A stretch of DNA of 64,000 nt, taken from the NCBI GenBank assembly GCA_963575745.1, contig CAUYUJ010015685.1, positions 35,001 to 99,000 on the forward strand, read 5' to 3'. The position numbers and the translations under genes were made by a program. This document shows, piece by piece, positions 53,881 through 64,000 of this stretch. Below the pieces are notes generated by a model that saw only the letters and a program-made list of their open reading frames with translations, was not told the origin of the DNA and did no database searches. Positions within the stretch are counted from its first letter, which is position 1. Each line of letters begins with the position of its first letter. Source of the DNA: Prorocentrum cordatum (lineage: Eukaryota > Sar > Dinophyceae > Prorocentrales > Prorocentraceae).

Positions 53881-54110
53881 CTTCTGCGTCTTCTGGCGAA
53901 CCGCCACAGGTAGCGGCCCGCCGCGGTCGCCTGCAAGGCGTACCACCACCACCAGATGCAGTTGAGGAAGGAGACCGACTGCGGAGAGCTACAAGGAACC
54001 CTCTTGCCTCCACCGGCTCGGGGGCTCCACGACTACCCGACTGGGCGAGATTTGATATCCAACGCAGTCTGCAAAATCTCCGTAGTCGTGAACCTCATGT
54101 CGTTAAAAAG
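51357..54110 (+). pseudogene. Methyltransferase-like polyprotein segment, one stop, truncated
   Basis: One frame from 51357 to about 54110 with a single TAA at 52965-52967; the reading resumes in phase (LPHITYRGKLAVAQDDARRW). First block (about 51480-52000): LIWISTPGDWYVRTPGKRVA, KILIFGPTGYVWKL, SVIRMRLCHSGIRF, HVLDWYGQTVRHAEWR. Second block: VDMLELCGGEAGISELA, like the glycine-rich motif I of class I SAM methyltransferases, and VAILQPSCRTTGPPSYYN. Then HITTGRIDQCATGLKD and LKPFERLKCNGQHVHAQPC. I recall this pairing from dinoflagellate retroelements; enzymatic activity is unproven. A Cys/His region follows (CPACIDNVRKDSPSHNRD, WPCPACQRDLTRNKGVKNHL). The end (WARFDIQRSLQNLRS) stops against the 90-bp array, so integrase and reverse transcriptase are missing. 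The frame's later stop at 54296 is inside the minisatellite. Confidence 0.6.
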
Positions 54111-54169
54111 GACGGTGGACCGCGTCTCTCCTCCTCTCCTCCTCTCCCCCTCCCCCCCTCCTCCTCCGC

Positions 54170-55330
54170 GCGCCCATTTCGGCGCGCCCCTCGCGCGTTT
54201 AGTGGCCCCGTAAGGAGCTCCGCCGAAGGCCCCAATGGGCGTGCCCGCATGCGCCCCGCGCGCCCATCTCGGCACGCCCCCTCGCACGTTTCGTAGCCCC
54301 ATAAGGGGGCTCCACCGAAGGTCCCAGTGGATGTGCCCGCGCGCGCCCCGCACGCCCATATCATCGCGCCCTTCATGTTTCGTGGCCCCATACGGGGCCC
54401 CACCGAAGGTCTCAGTGGGCGTGCCCGCATGCGTCCCGCACGCCCATTTCGGCACACCCCTCGCGCGTTTCGTGGCCCCGTAGGGAGCTCCCTCGAAGGT
54501 CCCAGTGGGTGTGCCCGCGTGCGTCCCGCACGCCCATTTCGGCGCACCCCTCGCGCGTTTCGTGGCCCCATAGGGAGCTCCGCCGAAGGTCCCAGTGGGT
54601 GTGCCCGCATGCGTCCCGCACACCCATTTCGGCATACTCTTCACACGTTTCGTGGCCCCATAGGGAGCTCCACCGAAGGTCCCAGTGGGTGTGCCCGCAT
54701 GCGTCCCGCACACCCATTTCGGCACACCCCTCGCACGTTTCGTGGCTCCATAGGGAGCCCCACCGAAGGTCCCAGTGGGTGTGCCCGCATGCGTCACGCA
54801 CGCTCATTTCGGCACACCCTCACACGTTTCGTGGCCCCATAGGGAGCCCCACCGAAGGTCCCAGTGGGTGTGCCCGCATGCGTCCCGCACACACATTTAG
54901 GCACGCCCTCGCACGTTTCGTGGCCCCATATGGAGCTCCACCGAAGGTCCCTGTGGGTGTGCCCGCATGCGTCCCGCGCACCCATTTCGGTACACCCTTC
55001 ACGCGTTTCGTGGCCCCATATGGAGCTCCACCGAAGGTCCGAGCGGGTGTGCCCGCATTCGTCCCGCACACCCATTTCGGCACACCCCTCACACGTTTCG
55101 TGGCCCCATAGGGAGCTCCACCGAAGGTCTCAGTGGGTGTGCCCGCATGCGTCCCGCACACCCATGTCGGCGCACCCCTCGCACGTTTCGTGGCCCCATA
55201 CGGAGCTCCACCGAAGGTCCGAGTGGGTGAGCCCGCATTCGCCCCGCACGCCCATTTCGGCACACCCTTCACGCGTTTCGTGGCCCCATAGGGAGCTCCA
55301 CCGAAGGTCCCCGTGGCGCAGTCCGCACGC
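54170..55330. repeat. 90-bp minisatellite, array 1 (about 13 units)
   Basis: Unit: cgtttcgtggccccatag, ggagctccaccgaaggtccc, agtgggtgtgcccgcatgcg, then tcccgcacacccatttcggc. Period 90 bp, so all frames stay open as 30-residue repeats (+: HPFRHTPHTFRGPIGSS...; -: THAGTPTGTFGGAPYGATKR...). Units differ mostly by C/T and A/G changes. The array truncates retroelement copy 2. Confidence 0.95.
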
Positions 55331-57600
55331 GTCTCCCCCACCCAGCACACCTCCGTCGGAGGCCGTCGGAGTTCCGCGCCTCCCTCGCCTGTCGTCGCTC
55401 TGCCGGGCGGCAAGAGCTTTGCCCGCTATCAGCCAGCCAGCTAGCTCTCTTTGCTGCGCGCAGCGGACGACCCGCGCGCGCCGCTGGGACCCTTCCGGGG
55501 CGACCTGCGCGCGTCGCTGGGACTCCGCGCTGCGCTGCGCCCGCAGCTTTGGACTTTTGAGTGCGCGGGCAAAGAGGGAGTAAAAGAAGGGGAGGAAGCG
55601 GGCGCGATCCTCGCGGTGGCGTCGCGGCGCGCGGGCGATGCCGTCCGGGGAAGCTCCTGGCGGCGGCCACGCCCAGCGTCACGAGTACTCAGAGGCAGTC
55701 ATCCACAACTATTAGCATTCATATACAATTGCACCATTCATTGGCATACTCGCTTTCATGTACGTAGACTCGCTCGCACGCAGATTTATTCACAGTCAGA
55801 CGCACTCGCGCTCATATTCACCCGCGCTCAGTCTCCCTACGTACTCAGATCAATCGTTTTCGTTCGCGTTGTGTACCACGCCATTCATTTCGGCACACCA
55901 CTAGCACGGTTCGTTGCCCCATAGGGATCACCACCGAAAAAGGGAATCACAATTGCGGTACTCACACCTGCATATGGTTGGGTCCTTCGTCTGGCTAATT
56001 TCCACCTTCCTAGCCTTTGTTTAATCCTGAGTGTTATCGTTTGCCCATTCTTTTGCAGCGCCCCACCCCAATGTGTCGGGCAGCCCCCTCGGAGCGCGAG
56101 CAGTTGCTCGGGGTGGTAATTTCGTTTAGAGGAGAGGGTGACCTTGCGTCAGTTGTCCAGCCGTCCTCTGCCCAGCCTTCGGTGATGATCCGGACTGCTG
56201 CCTATGAGTCCTGCGCGCCTGCTCGCGCGGACTCGCGATGAGGTGCAACAGTCAGAATTTATGTTTGCTTGCGTCTCTTTGTTTATTCTTGCCTCTGTCC
56301 ATTAGCTGACCGCCCGTTGCCGCTTGGACCGCGCCGATCGCCGAGACGCGGCGGAACCTGGCGCCCGATGCGTTGGGGTCGATAGTTGCTATTTTTTCTG
56401 CTCTCGTAGCTGGGCCAGGGAAACGCGGGGATCGGTGGTGCAGTGGAGGGGACGCTCTGCGCAAAGGCATCGATTATGCGGCCTGTGGCCGCTGCAGGGC
56501 CAAGGTTTTTCAAAGCAAGAGGCCCTACCTGACTTCATTTGCCTTGCCTGGCTGTCCCCGCGGGTTTCGTGTGCCGTTTTTTCGCTCGGTCGCTGTCCCT
56601 CCTCTGTTGCGTCTTTCCTCTGGCCCTCGTTCGGTCGTCCTGTTGGGGCCTTCGTTCGGTCCTGTGGTGCTGGGGGGTGGCGCATGAGTTTAACCTGCGT
56701 CTGGAACGCAAAGGGCTTTTTCTTTTGCGACGAGAGGATGTCGGGAACCGATGAAACGCAAAGGTGAAACACGCAGTGGCCCCAGGACCTGTCCTGCGAT
56801 GCGCGTTGATTAGAAGATGAAGTGGATCCAGCCGTGGCGGCGAGAGAAACTGTTCGGACGCCCGAAGAGGGCGAAGCGTTGCCAAGAAACTTCGATGCTC
56901 GCGGGTCCGCCCTCTCGTTTTATGGTCAGATTTCTCGAGCGCGAAATATCGACCCCGTCGTGGCGGCTGCCCCGACGCGTGTTGCAAGACGCCTGAATCA
57001 GCGGAATCCCTCGGGCTTGATCTTTTCCTCGATGTTCGATCCCCGAGGTTCGTCCCCCTCCCCCCTCTTCACCGCCCACAGAACCACGTCAACCCAGCCC
57101 GAAGGCTCTAATTTGCTCTGCATTCCAAGTGGTGGGGCATCGTTTTTTTCGGGTTGGGTTGGGGTGGTCTGGTGGGTGATCACGTCCCGCGCCGAGGGTG
57201 ACGTGCTCGACCCGTGCGGCGGCGAAAAAGAGGATCCGCCCGCTCTTGCCGCGGCACCGCCAGCGGGGCCGCGCGAAGGGGCGGCTGGCGGGGCCGCCCA
57301 GCGGGCCTCGTCGGGCGGAGGGGCGGAGGCCAGCCTTCGAGAATGCACCTGGGCGCTCTCCGCCATGGGCCGATGGTTATGCAGCAGAATACGATCCCTG
57401 ACCATAATAACACAATGATCTTGTGGCCAGCCCCCCCTTAATGTTTTGGGTCCTCCTAACTTAAGTCCCCTCCCAAAGGATTTTGTGTACTTTTTCCCAA
57501 CCATCCTGTGGCGTTGGGTCCTCGTTTTGAAGAGACGTCGCCCCGCGTTCTCCTCTCGTCTCCTCTCCTCTCCTCTCCTCCTCCCCCTCCTCCCTCCTCC
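55331..57600. other. Stretch between minisatellite arrays
   Basis: No gene recognised. A single degenerate minisatellite unit at about 55882-55935 is followed by tcacaattgcggtactcaca and catatggttgggtccttcg (55947-55993). This tail also follows array 2 (59395-59440). A short TCC-rich tract precedes array 2 (57550-57606), as one precedes array 1 (54127-54170). Confidence 0.6.
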
Positions 57601-59390
57601 CTCCTCCATTTCGGCACACCCCTCACACGTTTCGTGGCCCCATAGGGAGCTCCGCCGGAGGCCCCAGTGCTGCCGCCCGCATGCGTCACGCACACCCAAT
57701 TCGGCACACCCCTCACACGTTTCGCGGCCCCATAGGAGCTCCGCCGAAGGCCCCAGTGCTGCCGCCCGCATGCGTCACGCACACCCAATTCGGCACACCC
57801 CTCACACGCCCGTGTTTCGGGATAGGAGCTCCGCCGAAGGCCCCAGTGCTGCCGCCCGCATGCGTCACGCACACCCAATTCGGCACACCCCTCACACGTT
57901 TCGTGGCCCCATAGGGAGCTCCGCCGAAGGCCCCAGTGCTGCCGCCCGCATGCGTCACGCACACCCAATTCGGCACACCCCTCACACGTTTCGTGGCCCC
58001 ATAGGGAGCTCCGCCGAAGGCCCCAGTGCTGCCGCCCGCATGCGTCCCGCACACCCAATTCGGCACACCCCTCACACGTTTCGTGGCCCCATAGGGAGCT
58101 CCACCGAAGGCCCCAGTGCTGCCGCCCGCATGCGTCCCGCACACCCAATTCGGCACACCCCTCACACGTTTCGTGGCCCCATAGGGAGCTCCACCGAAGG
58201 CCCCAGTGCTGCCGCCCGCATGCGTCACGCACACCCAATTCGGCACACCCCTCACACGTTTCGTGGCCCCATAGGGAGCTCCACCGAAGGCCCCAGTGCT
58301 GCCGCCCGCATGCGTCACGCACGCCCAATTCGGCACACCCCTCACACGTTTCGTGGCCCCATAGGGAGCTCCGCCGAAGGCCCCAGTGCTGCCGCCCGCA
58401 TGCGTCACGCACACCCAATTCGGCACACCCCTCACACGTTTCGTGGCCCCATAGGGAGCTCCACCGAAGGCCCCAGTGCTGCCGCCCGCATGCGTCACGC
58501 ACACCCATTTCGGCACACCCCTCACACGTTTCGTGGCCCCATAGGGAGCTCCGCCGAAGGCCCCAGTGCTGCCGCCCGCATGCGTCACGCACACCCAATT
58601 CGGCACACCCCTCACACGTTTCGTGGCCCCATAGGGAGCTCCGCCGAAGGCCCCAGTGCTGCCGCCCGCATGCGTCACGCACACCCAATTCGGCACACCC
58701 CTCACACGTTTCGTGGCCCCAAAGGGAGCTCCACCGAAGGTCCCGGTCGGTGTGCCCGCATGCGTCCCGCTCATTCATTTCGGCACACCCCTCACACGTT
58801 TCGTGGCCCCATAGGGAGCTCCACAGAAGGCCCCAGTGCTGCCGCCCGCATGCGTCCCGCACGCCCATTTCGGCACACCCCTCACGCGTTTCGTGGCCCC
58901 ATAGGGAGCTCCGCCGAAGGTCCCAGTGGGTGTGCCCGCATGCGTCCCGCACACCCATTTCGGCATACTCTTCACACGTTTCGTGGCCCCATAGGGAGCT
59001 CCACCGAAGGCCCCAGTGGGTGTGCCCGCATGCGTCCCGCACACCCATTTCGGCACACCCCTCACGCGTTTCGTGACCCCTCACACGTTTCGTGGTCCCA
59101 TAGGGAGCTCCGCCGAAGGCCCCAGTGGGTGTGCCCGCATGCGTCCCGCACACTTAATTCGGCACACTCCTCGCACGTTTCGTGGCTTTATAGGGGGCTC
59201 CACCGAAGGTCTCAGTGGGTGTGCCCGCATGCGTCCCGCACACCCATTTCGGCACACCCCTCACGCGTTTCGTGGCCCCATAGGGAGCTTCACCGAAGGT
59301 CCCAGTGGGTGTGCCCGCATGCGTCCCGCACACCCATTTCGGCACACCCCTCACACGTTTCGTGGCCCCATATGGAGCGCCACCGAATAA
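57601..59390. repeat. 90-bp minisatellite, array 2 (about 20 units)
   Basis: Same unit as array 1. Most units here carry ccccagtgctgccgcccgca in place of cccagtgggtgtgcccgca, and the last six units revert to the array 1 form. One unit (57800-57830) has an aberrant cgcccgtgtttcggg replacement, and a partial duplication lies at 59068-59100. A 747-codon + frame and a 565-codon - frame span the array, and both are consequences of the period. Confidence 0.95.
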
Positions 59391-59394
59391 GATA

Positions 59395-61085
59395 TTCACA
59401 ATTGCGGTACTCACAATTGCATATGGTTGGGTCCTTCGCCAGGATAATTTTGTTTAGCAGATGGGGTTCGGAAAACCGTTTTCGGGTGGCCTTGGATGTT
59501 CCCGAAGGCCTCTGGGCGTTGGCAGGTCCCCTGGGCTGCTCTCCTCCTTTGGTGGCCTCCGACTGGCCACCGAGGCCCATGCCGTGCTTGTACGCGAGGC
59601 CCATCACCGTCGGTAGCAACTCACGGAAGCCCTGTGTGTCCTCGAAGCTCCGTCTTTGCAGTGCATCAGTGTGCGCTAGCGTTCGGTGATGGATGAGCAT
59701 GAGCCGCTTTGACGTCGATCGACGTGGATTCAGCGTCGGTTAGCGCCGTCTCGCTACAGTCAGCAAGATGTGTCATGGGAGGCTCCCGTGAGTTGCCACG
59801 GAAGGAGGGGGCGGAGGGAACCCCGAGATCCGTGGCCTCGCCTCCTAGGGATCGAGAGGCCGTAGTCTTCCTCAGCGGAAGGTGGCGGGAGGCAGGCGGA
59901 AGGTGGCAGAACATCAAAACGAGGGCGGCTCCGCCAGCGGCAGCCCACGGAAGCAACATATGCCCACCCAGGGGATGCCAACATTTTTGGACTCGGGGCT
60001 TCCGGAGTGGCCAGTGTGGGCGGCTTTCGCGTGCTCGGGGCCATGGGTGCTTCCAGTGAGGTTGCCCAGGCAGGAGATCCCCACCGCGACGGAGCTACCC
60101 CACTTCGGCCACTGTTCCGCCAGGCGGGCAGTTCCAGGGGTACCCGCCGTGCCTCGAACGCCAGGAGGAGTCGAGCGGGATGGAGGCATAATGCCAGGTC
60201 CGGGGCCGCCCCAGGCAGGGACGGATGAAGGAGTCAGGGAAGGATGCGGAGGAGGGAGGAGGACGGAGGAGAAACAGGGTGGAACCCCACCCTTCCCCCC
60301 GTCCTCGTTCGTTCGTCTTCGCCCCCTCCTCCTTCTCTGTCTCCTTCTCTTTCTTATCTCCCTCTCTCGTTGTCCCTCTTCGTCCTCTTCCTCTCTCGCC
60401 TCTGTGCAACCACACAACATGGCTACTTCTTTCCTTGATCCCCTGATGGTGAGTGGTGGTGACGCCGCCTCTCCCGTGTTTGGGCTTCACGCTCATGATG
60501 TCGAACGAGTGGTCGCTACCATCTGTATTGCTTTGAGGAATGTGTGTTGCCGCTGCGGCATTGGGCGCATTTCGGCATCGGCGCTTTGCTCCCGTCGTTC
60601 GGAACCACGCTCTCGCCGCAGCAACGGACACGCTTCCAGATCCGATGCCTCCCTCGTCGTTGCCGTCCACTCTTTCCTCCTCCGCCCTCCCCTGGTCCTC
60701 CTGCTGCTCCCGCTAGCCGTCTTGGTCCTGGCGATTTCATTGGATTGGAACTGCGAACTTTAGGACGGCGTTGCAGTGTGGCGGGCCAGAGTGGCTCGCG
60801 GCCGATTTGCCTCTTTTTCTCTTGGTCCCAGCACGGCGCAGCCATGGCGGGCGGCAGCGGCAACGGATCTCCCTGTGGAAGGCGGCCCATTATCGCAGTG
60901 GGCCGAGTGTGACGTGACCGCAGGGTCGGTGGAAATGCAGATGCAAGGAGTTTGGATGTGGGGAAGTACGTCGTGGCATTCTTGGTGAAGCAGCGCGGCC
61001 GCCCGAGGCAAGTGTTGTCCATCGCCGACGAGGCTCCCTTTTACCTAACAGCTTTTGCTGATAGGTTTCTAGTGGTACCAAAAGA
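59395..61085. other. GC-rich stretch without a supported gene
   Basis: Overlapping open frames on both strands, none with a recognisable domain. The first 50 bp are the tail shared with 55947. Confidence 0.45.
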
Positions 61086-61097
61086 GCGCATCTTGAC

Positions 61098-61260
61098 GCC
61101 CCAGGGGGGTCTGGGCGGGATCCGGACAGATCGGGACAAAAGGGTCAGCCCCAGGAATCCTGCCCCAGAGGGGTCTGGGCGGGATCCGGATAGATCCGGA
61201 CAAAAGGGTGCCCCAGGAATCCTTAGGAATCCTTATGAATTCTTAGGAATCCTTAGGAAC
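61098..61260 (+). repeat. Two direct repeats (about 74 bp) and aggaatcctt units
   Basis: ggtctgggcgggatccgga and gacaaaagggt occur twice (61109 and 61179), each followed by ccccaggaatcc. This grades into 10-bp aggaatcctt units, seen again at 62480-62560. Confidence 0.8.
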
Positions 61261-61261
61261 C

Positions 61262-61880
61262 CATTCCCAGAACACCATTCCCAGGCCACATTTTGAATGT
61301 CTGGAGCCAACTGTAGGCCACTTCGTGTTCTTCGTGTTCCCAGAACACCACTCCCAGGCCACATTTTGAATGCCCGGAGCCAACTGTAGGCCACTTCGTG
61401 TTCTTCGTGTTCCCAGAACACCATTGCCAGGCCCCATTTTGAATGCCCGGGGCCAACTGTAGGCCACTTCGTGTTCTTCGTGTTCCCAGAACACCATTCC
61501 CAGACCACATTTTGAATGCCCGGAGCCAACTGTTGGCCACTTCGTGTTCTTCGTGTTCCCAGAACACCATTGCCAGGCCACATTTTGAATGCCCGGGGCC
61601 AACTGTAGGCCACTTCGTGTTCTTCGTGTTCCCAGAACACTGTTCCCAGGCCACATTTTGAATGCCCGGAGCCAACTATAGGCAAGTTCGTGTTCTTCGT
61701 GTTCCCAGAACACCATTCCCAGGGCACAATTTGAATGCCCGGAGCCAACTGCAGGCCACTTCGTGTTCTTCGTGTTCCCAGAACACCATACCCGTGCAAT
61801 ATTTTGATTGCCCGGAGCCAACTGTGGGCCACTTTGTGATCTTCGTGTTCCCAAAACACTTGTCTTGTGCCATACTTTGA
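61262..61880 (+). repeat. 73-bp tandem repeat (about 8 units)
   Basis: Unit contains cccagaacaccattcccagg, ccacattttgaatgcccgga and gccaactgtaggccacttcg. Starts of attttgaatg at 61290, 61363 and 61436 give a constant 73 bp. As 73 is not a multiple of 3, the same peptide cycles through frames and long frames on the - strand are artefacts. Confidence 0.95.
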
Positions 61881-61884
61881 GTGC

Positions 61885-62475
61885 CCGAGCTGAGGCAGGC
61901 TGAGGCCGAGGCAGGCTGAGGCCGAGGCAGGCTGAGGCTGAGGCTAAGGCAGGCCGAGGCAGGCTGAGGCTGAGGCTGAGGCAGGCTGAGGCTGAGGCAG
62001 GCTGAGGCTGAGGCTGACGCAGGCTGAGGCCGAGGCAGGCTGAGGCTGAGGCTGAGGCAGGCTGAGGCTGAGGCAGGCTGAGGAGGCTGAGCTGAGGCTG
62101 AGGCTGACGCTGAGGCTGAGGCAGGCTGAGGCTGAGGCTGAGGCCGAGGCAAGCTGAGGCTGACGCTGAGGCAAGCCGAGGCAGGCTGAGGCTGAGGCTG
62201 AAGCTGAGGCTGAGGCTGAGGCTGTGGCTGAGGCTGAGGCAAGCTGCGGCTGAGGCAGGCCGAGGCTGAGGCTGAGGCAGGCTGAGGCTGAGGCTGAGGC
62301 CGAGGCAGGCTGAGGCTGAGGCTGAGTCCGAGGCAAGCCGAGGCAGGCTGAGGCTGAGGCTGAGGCTGATGCTGAGGCAGGCTGAGGCTGAGACAGGCTG
62401 AGGCTGAGGCTGAGGCTGAGGCTGAGGCTGAGGCTGAGGCAGGCTGAGGCTGAGGCTGCGGCAGGCTGAGGCTAA
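61885..62475 (+). repeat. (GAGGCT)n hexamer array with GAGGCAGGCT variants
   Basis: About 590 bp of gaggct with gaggcaggct, gaggccgaggcag and occasional deletions. Confidence 0.95.
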
Positions 62476-62658
62476 GGTTTCCTAAGGATTCTTATGGATT
62501 CCCAAGGATGCCTAAGGATGCCTCAGGAATCTCTAGGAATCCTTAGGATTCCATTGGATCCTAAGGCCGTTGCCACTGCGGCTGTCATTGCGAGTGTGAC
62601 TGCGACTGCGAGAACAGCAGAATTCTACAACTGGATTCTCACCTGAATCTTAAGGGGA

Positions 62659-63078
62659 ATGCTTCCAGATATGCTTAGGTTGCTTTGCCGGGGTAATTTT
62701 AGTTCCGGGCAACGCTTGCCTCCCAAGAGGCGGGGGCTGACCGACGCCGCGATTCAGGGGGCCAACTCGCTCGCCTGGGTGGCGTCGAGGTTCGACGCCG
62801 CGGCGGCCAAGTCGCAGTCTCAGGTCCCGTTTAAGCAGACGCAGGATGTGCTCAAGGGCCCCGCGGATGCGCTCTTGGAACGCCGGGCCGCCGAGGTGTG
62901 TCAGAAGACCAACTTCCTTGATAGGTGCCTCCAGAAGGAATTCTAGAACTTGGAGAAGCTGCGCCAGTGGCGCCAGGAGTGTGAGCGCACCGCGGTCTCC
63001 GTCCAAACAGGGTCCGAGGCGCGCGGCGCGCTGCGCAAAGAGTTGGTTGCGAAACTGTATCAAATGTGCGGTGTGTGA
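62659..63078 (+). pseudogene. Unrecognised protein fragment with one stop
   Basis: From ATG 62659 the frame runs to TAG 62944 and then continues in phase to TGA 63076. It contains RGLTDAAIQGANSLAWVASR, AADALLERRAAEV-like helical sequence and, after the stop, LEKLRQWRQECERTAVSVQT. It is predominantly helical and charged, with little Arg/Gly skew compared with neighbouring chance frames, so it may be a real remnant. No domain recognised. The region after it (to 63850) has only short frames. Confidence 0.35.
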
Positions 63079-63854
63079 TAGTAGCCTCGCTCCTGGTGCT
63101 GCCAAAATTCGCAGCGTCATTCGCGACGCCACCGAAAACATGTTCGCGCCTTTGCCATCGACGATGGCCACGACATTATTGGATCTGGCCGCGCAGACTT
63201 GATTTGCCAGCAGGAGAAGGGCGAGCTCGATCGCCGCGCATCGACCCGCTGCTCAGGAATATTAGATGAACGTGCCCGCACATGGCTTTCACATGCGTTT
63301 GAAGCAGTCGAGCGTGCCATGCTGATCACTCTTCTCGCCGTCAGCGTTTGACCTGATCGACCGCCAGCGCATTCTCAGGCGTTCCCCCGCGAGACAGCAT
63401 AGGCGTGGGCAAAGGAGTCCGCGGCGCCCAGGGAACTGGCGAGAGTTGCGCAGCAGCGGCGCGGCCTGACGCTTCAGCGCGGGCGAAGACTGCGCTCGTG
63501 GAGTCAGCGCGCGCGGCATCTGATGCACAGCCGCGCGCGCGGGGGCGCCCCGCTGCGACGCGGGGCTCTCGAAGCGGCCGCTGCCGCGATGGGGCTTTCG
63601 CAGCGCAGGATTTGCAGCAATTGTTGTCTTGCCCGAAGTAGCGAAACCTGTGCGCCTCCCCGCCCGCGCAAAGCCCCTCTGCGGGTCGTGGCGCCAGTCT
63701 CGAGGCTCCTGCTTGGTCGGTGCCCCACGGGTTTATAGGTGGGCCGATGAGATTGCAAATTCTCGGCGTTTCGCGCATCCCCGCCAGCCCATCCAGAAAC
63801 GATGCCCATGAGAGCTGACGGGGAGAGGGGGGGAGAGACGCGCATCGTCAAACA

Positions 63855-64000
63855 GCCGTCTCGAGCCGTCTTGGAGCCCTTCTCGTGGCGTCTTGGGGCA
63901 TCTTGGGGTCCATCTTGGGGTCCACCTTGAGTTATCTTGAGCCATCTTGGTGGTCATCTTGGACTCTCTGATGCCGCTCGGGGGTTCTTGGGTGCCTCTC
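63855..64000 (+). repeat. CTTGGGG-type degenerate array, runs off the window
   Basis: Units such as agccgtcttggagccc, catcttggggtccatcttgg and gagccatcttggtgg, continuing to the last base. Confidence 0.75.

Larger units (their letters stand above)
42549..54110 (+). mobile_element. Long Gag-Tpt1-RING-protease-MTase retroelement, copy 2
   Basis: About 11.5 kb open on the + strand with only a handful of stops and frame changes. Frames alternate (phase 0 to 45.1 kb, 2 to 46.26, 0 to 48.30, 2 to 49.92, 0 onward). Domain order: Gag with zinc knuckle, proline-rich linker, Tpt1/KptA-like, RING-H2, retropepsin-like, two methyltransferase-like blocks, cysteine/histidine repeats. Integrase, reverse transcriptase and RNase H are absent. 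The sequence ends where a 90-bp minisatellite begins, just after WARFDIQRSLQNLRS. As I recall, that phrase precedes the pre-integrase zinc region in dinoflagellate copia-like elements. LTRs were not found. Confidence 0.75.

Noticed and set aside
57446-59689. A 747-codon + strand frame and a 565-codon - strand frame
   Set aside because: Both are generated by the 90-bp period. Unit differences show no consistent synonymous bias in either frame, so coding is not supported.

Overview
The window looks like nuclear DNA of a dinoflagellate. Evidence: three retroelement copies on the + strand whose 5' sides carry degenerate copies of the dinoflagellate spliced leader (core CCATTTTGGCTCAAG); GC-rich unique sequence broken by very long simple repeats; and a Gag/polyprotein architecture I associate from memory with dinoflagellate retroelements. 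I cannot name the species. No ordinary intact host gene, rRNA or tRNA was recognised.

Layout. 1-15.2 kb holds two diverged copies of one unit (about 0.2-3.4 kb and 11.9-14.9 kb) of an unrecognised protein family, broken by G-runs, a GA microsatellite and frameshifts. A short motif with a CGAG...CTCG stem recurs through this stretch. 15.4-19.8 kb is mostly low complexity: (GA)n, poly-T, (ATG/CTG/GTG)n, (GGA)n and CTTGGGG-type arrays. 19.8-22.24 kb is a truncated Gag-like retroelement (copy 1), cut by a (GGA)n array. 23.88-35.43 kb is an 11.5-kb array of the hexamer ACATCT with block-wise variants, bracketed by direct copies of a GC-rich dispersed repeat. 36.8-38.6 kb is an unrecognised fragment. 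38.67-42.5 kb is a decayed LINE (ORF1, APE-type endonuclease, reverse transcriptase). 42.55-54.1 kb is a second, much longer copy of the Gag element: Gag with two hydrophobic segments and a zinc knuckle, a Tpt1/KptA-like RNA 2'-phosphotransferase domain, a RING-H2 finger, a retropepsin-like segment and two methyltransferase-like segments. It is truncated where a 90-bp minisatellite begins. 54.1-55.3 and 57.6-59.4 kb are two arrays of that minisatellite. 61.2-62.5 kb holds 73-bp and GAGGCT arrays, and 62.66-63.08 kb an unrecognised broken ORF.

The most interesting signal is a dispersed family of 14-15-nt mini-hairpins, GCNNG-GNRA-CNNGC, usually followed by C. I counted 38. Stem positions 3 and 4 use 10 of the 16 possible dinucleotides, nearly always with the matching complement, and the loop is always GAAA, GCAA, GAGA or GGAA. 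They crowd the polyprotein of the long retroelement (32 in about 11 kb) and also occur in copy 1, in LINE ORF1 and in the 37-38 kb fragment. They are read in all three frames (most often as x-G-N-x-P), so the constraint appears to act on the RNA or DNA structure and not on the peptide. One homologous pair (21702 and 44396) shows a compensatory T-A to G-C change.
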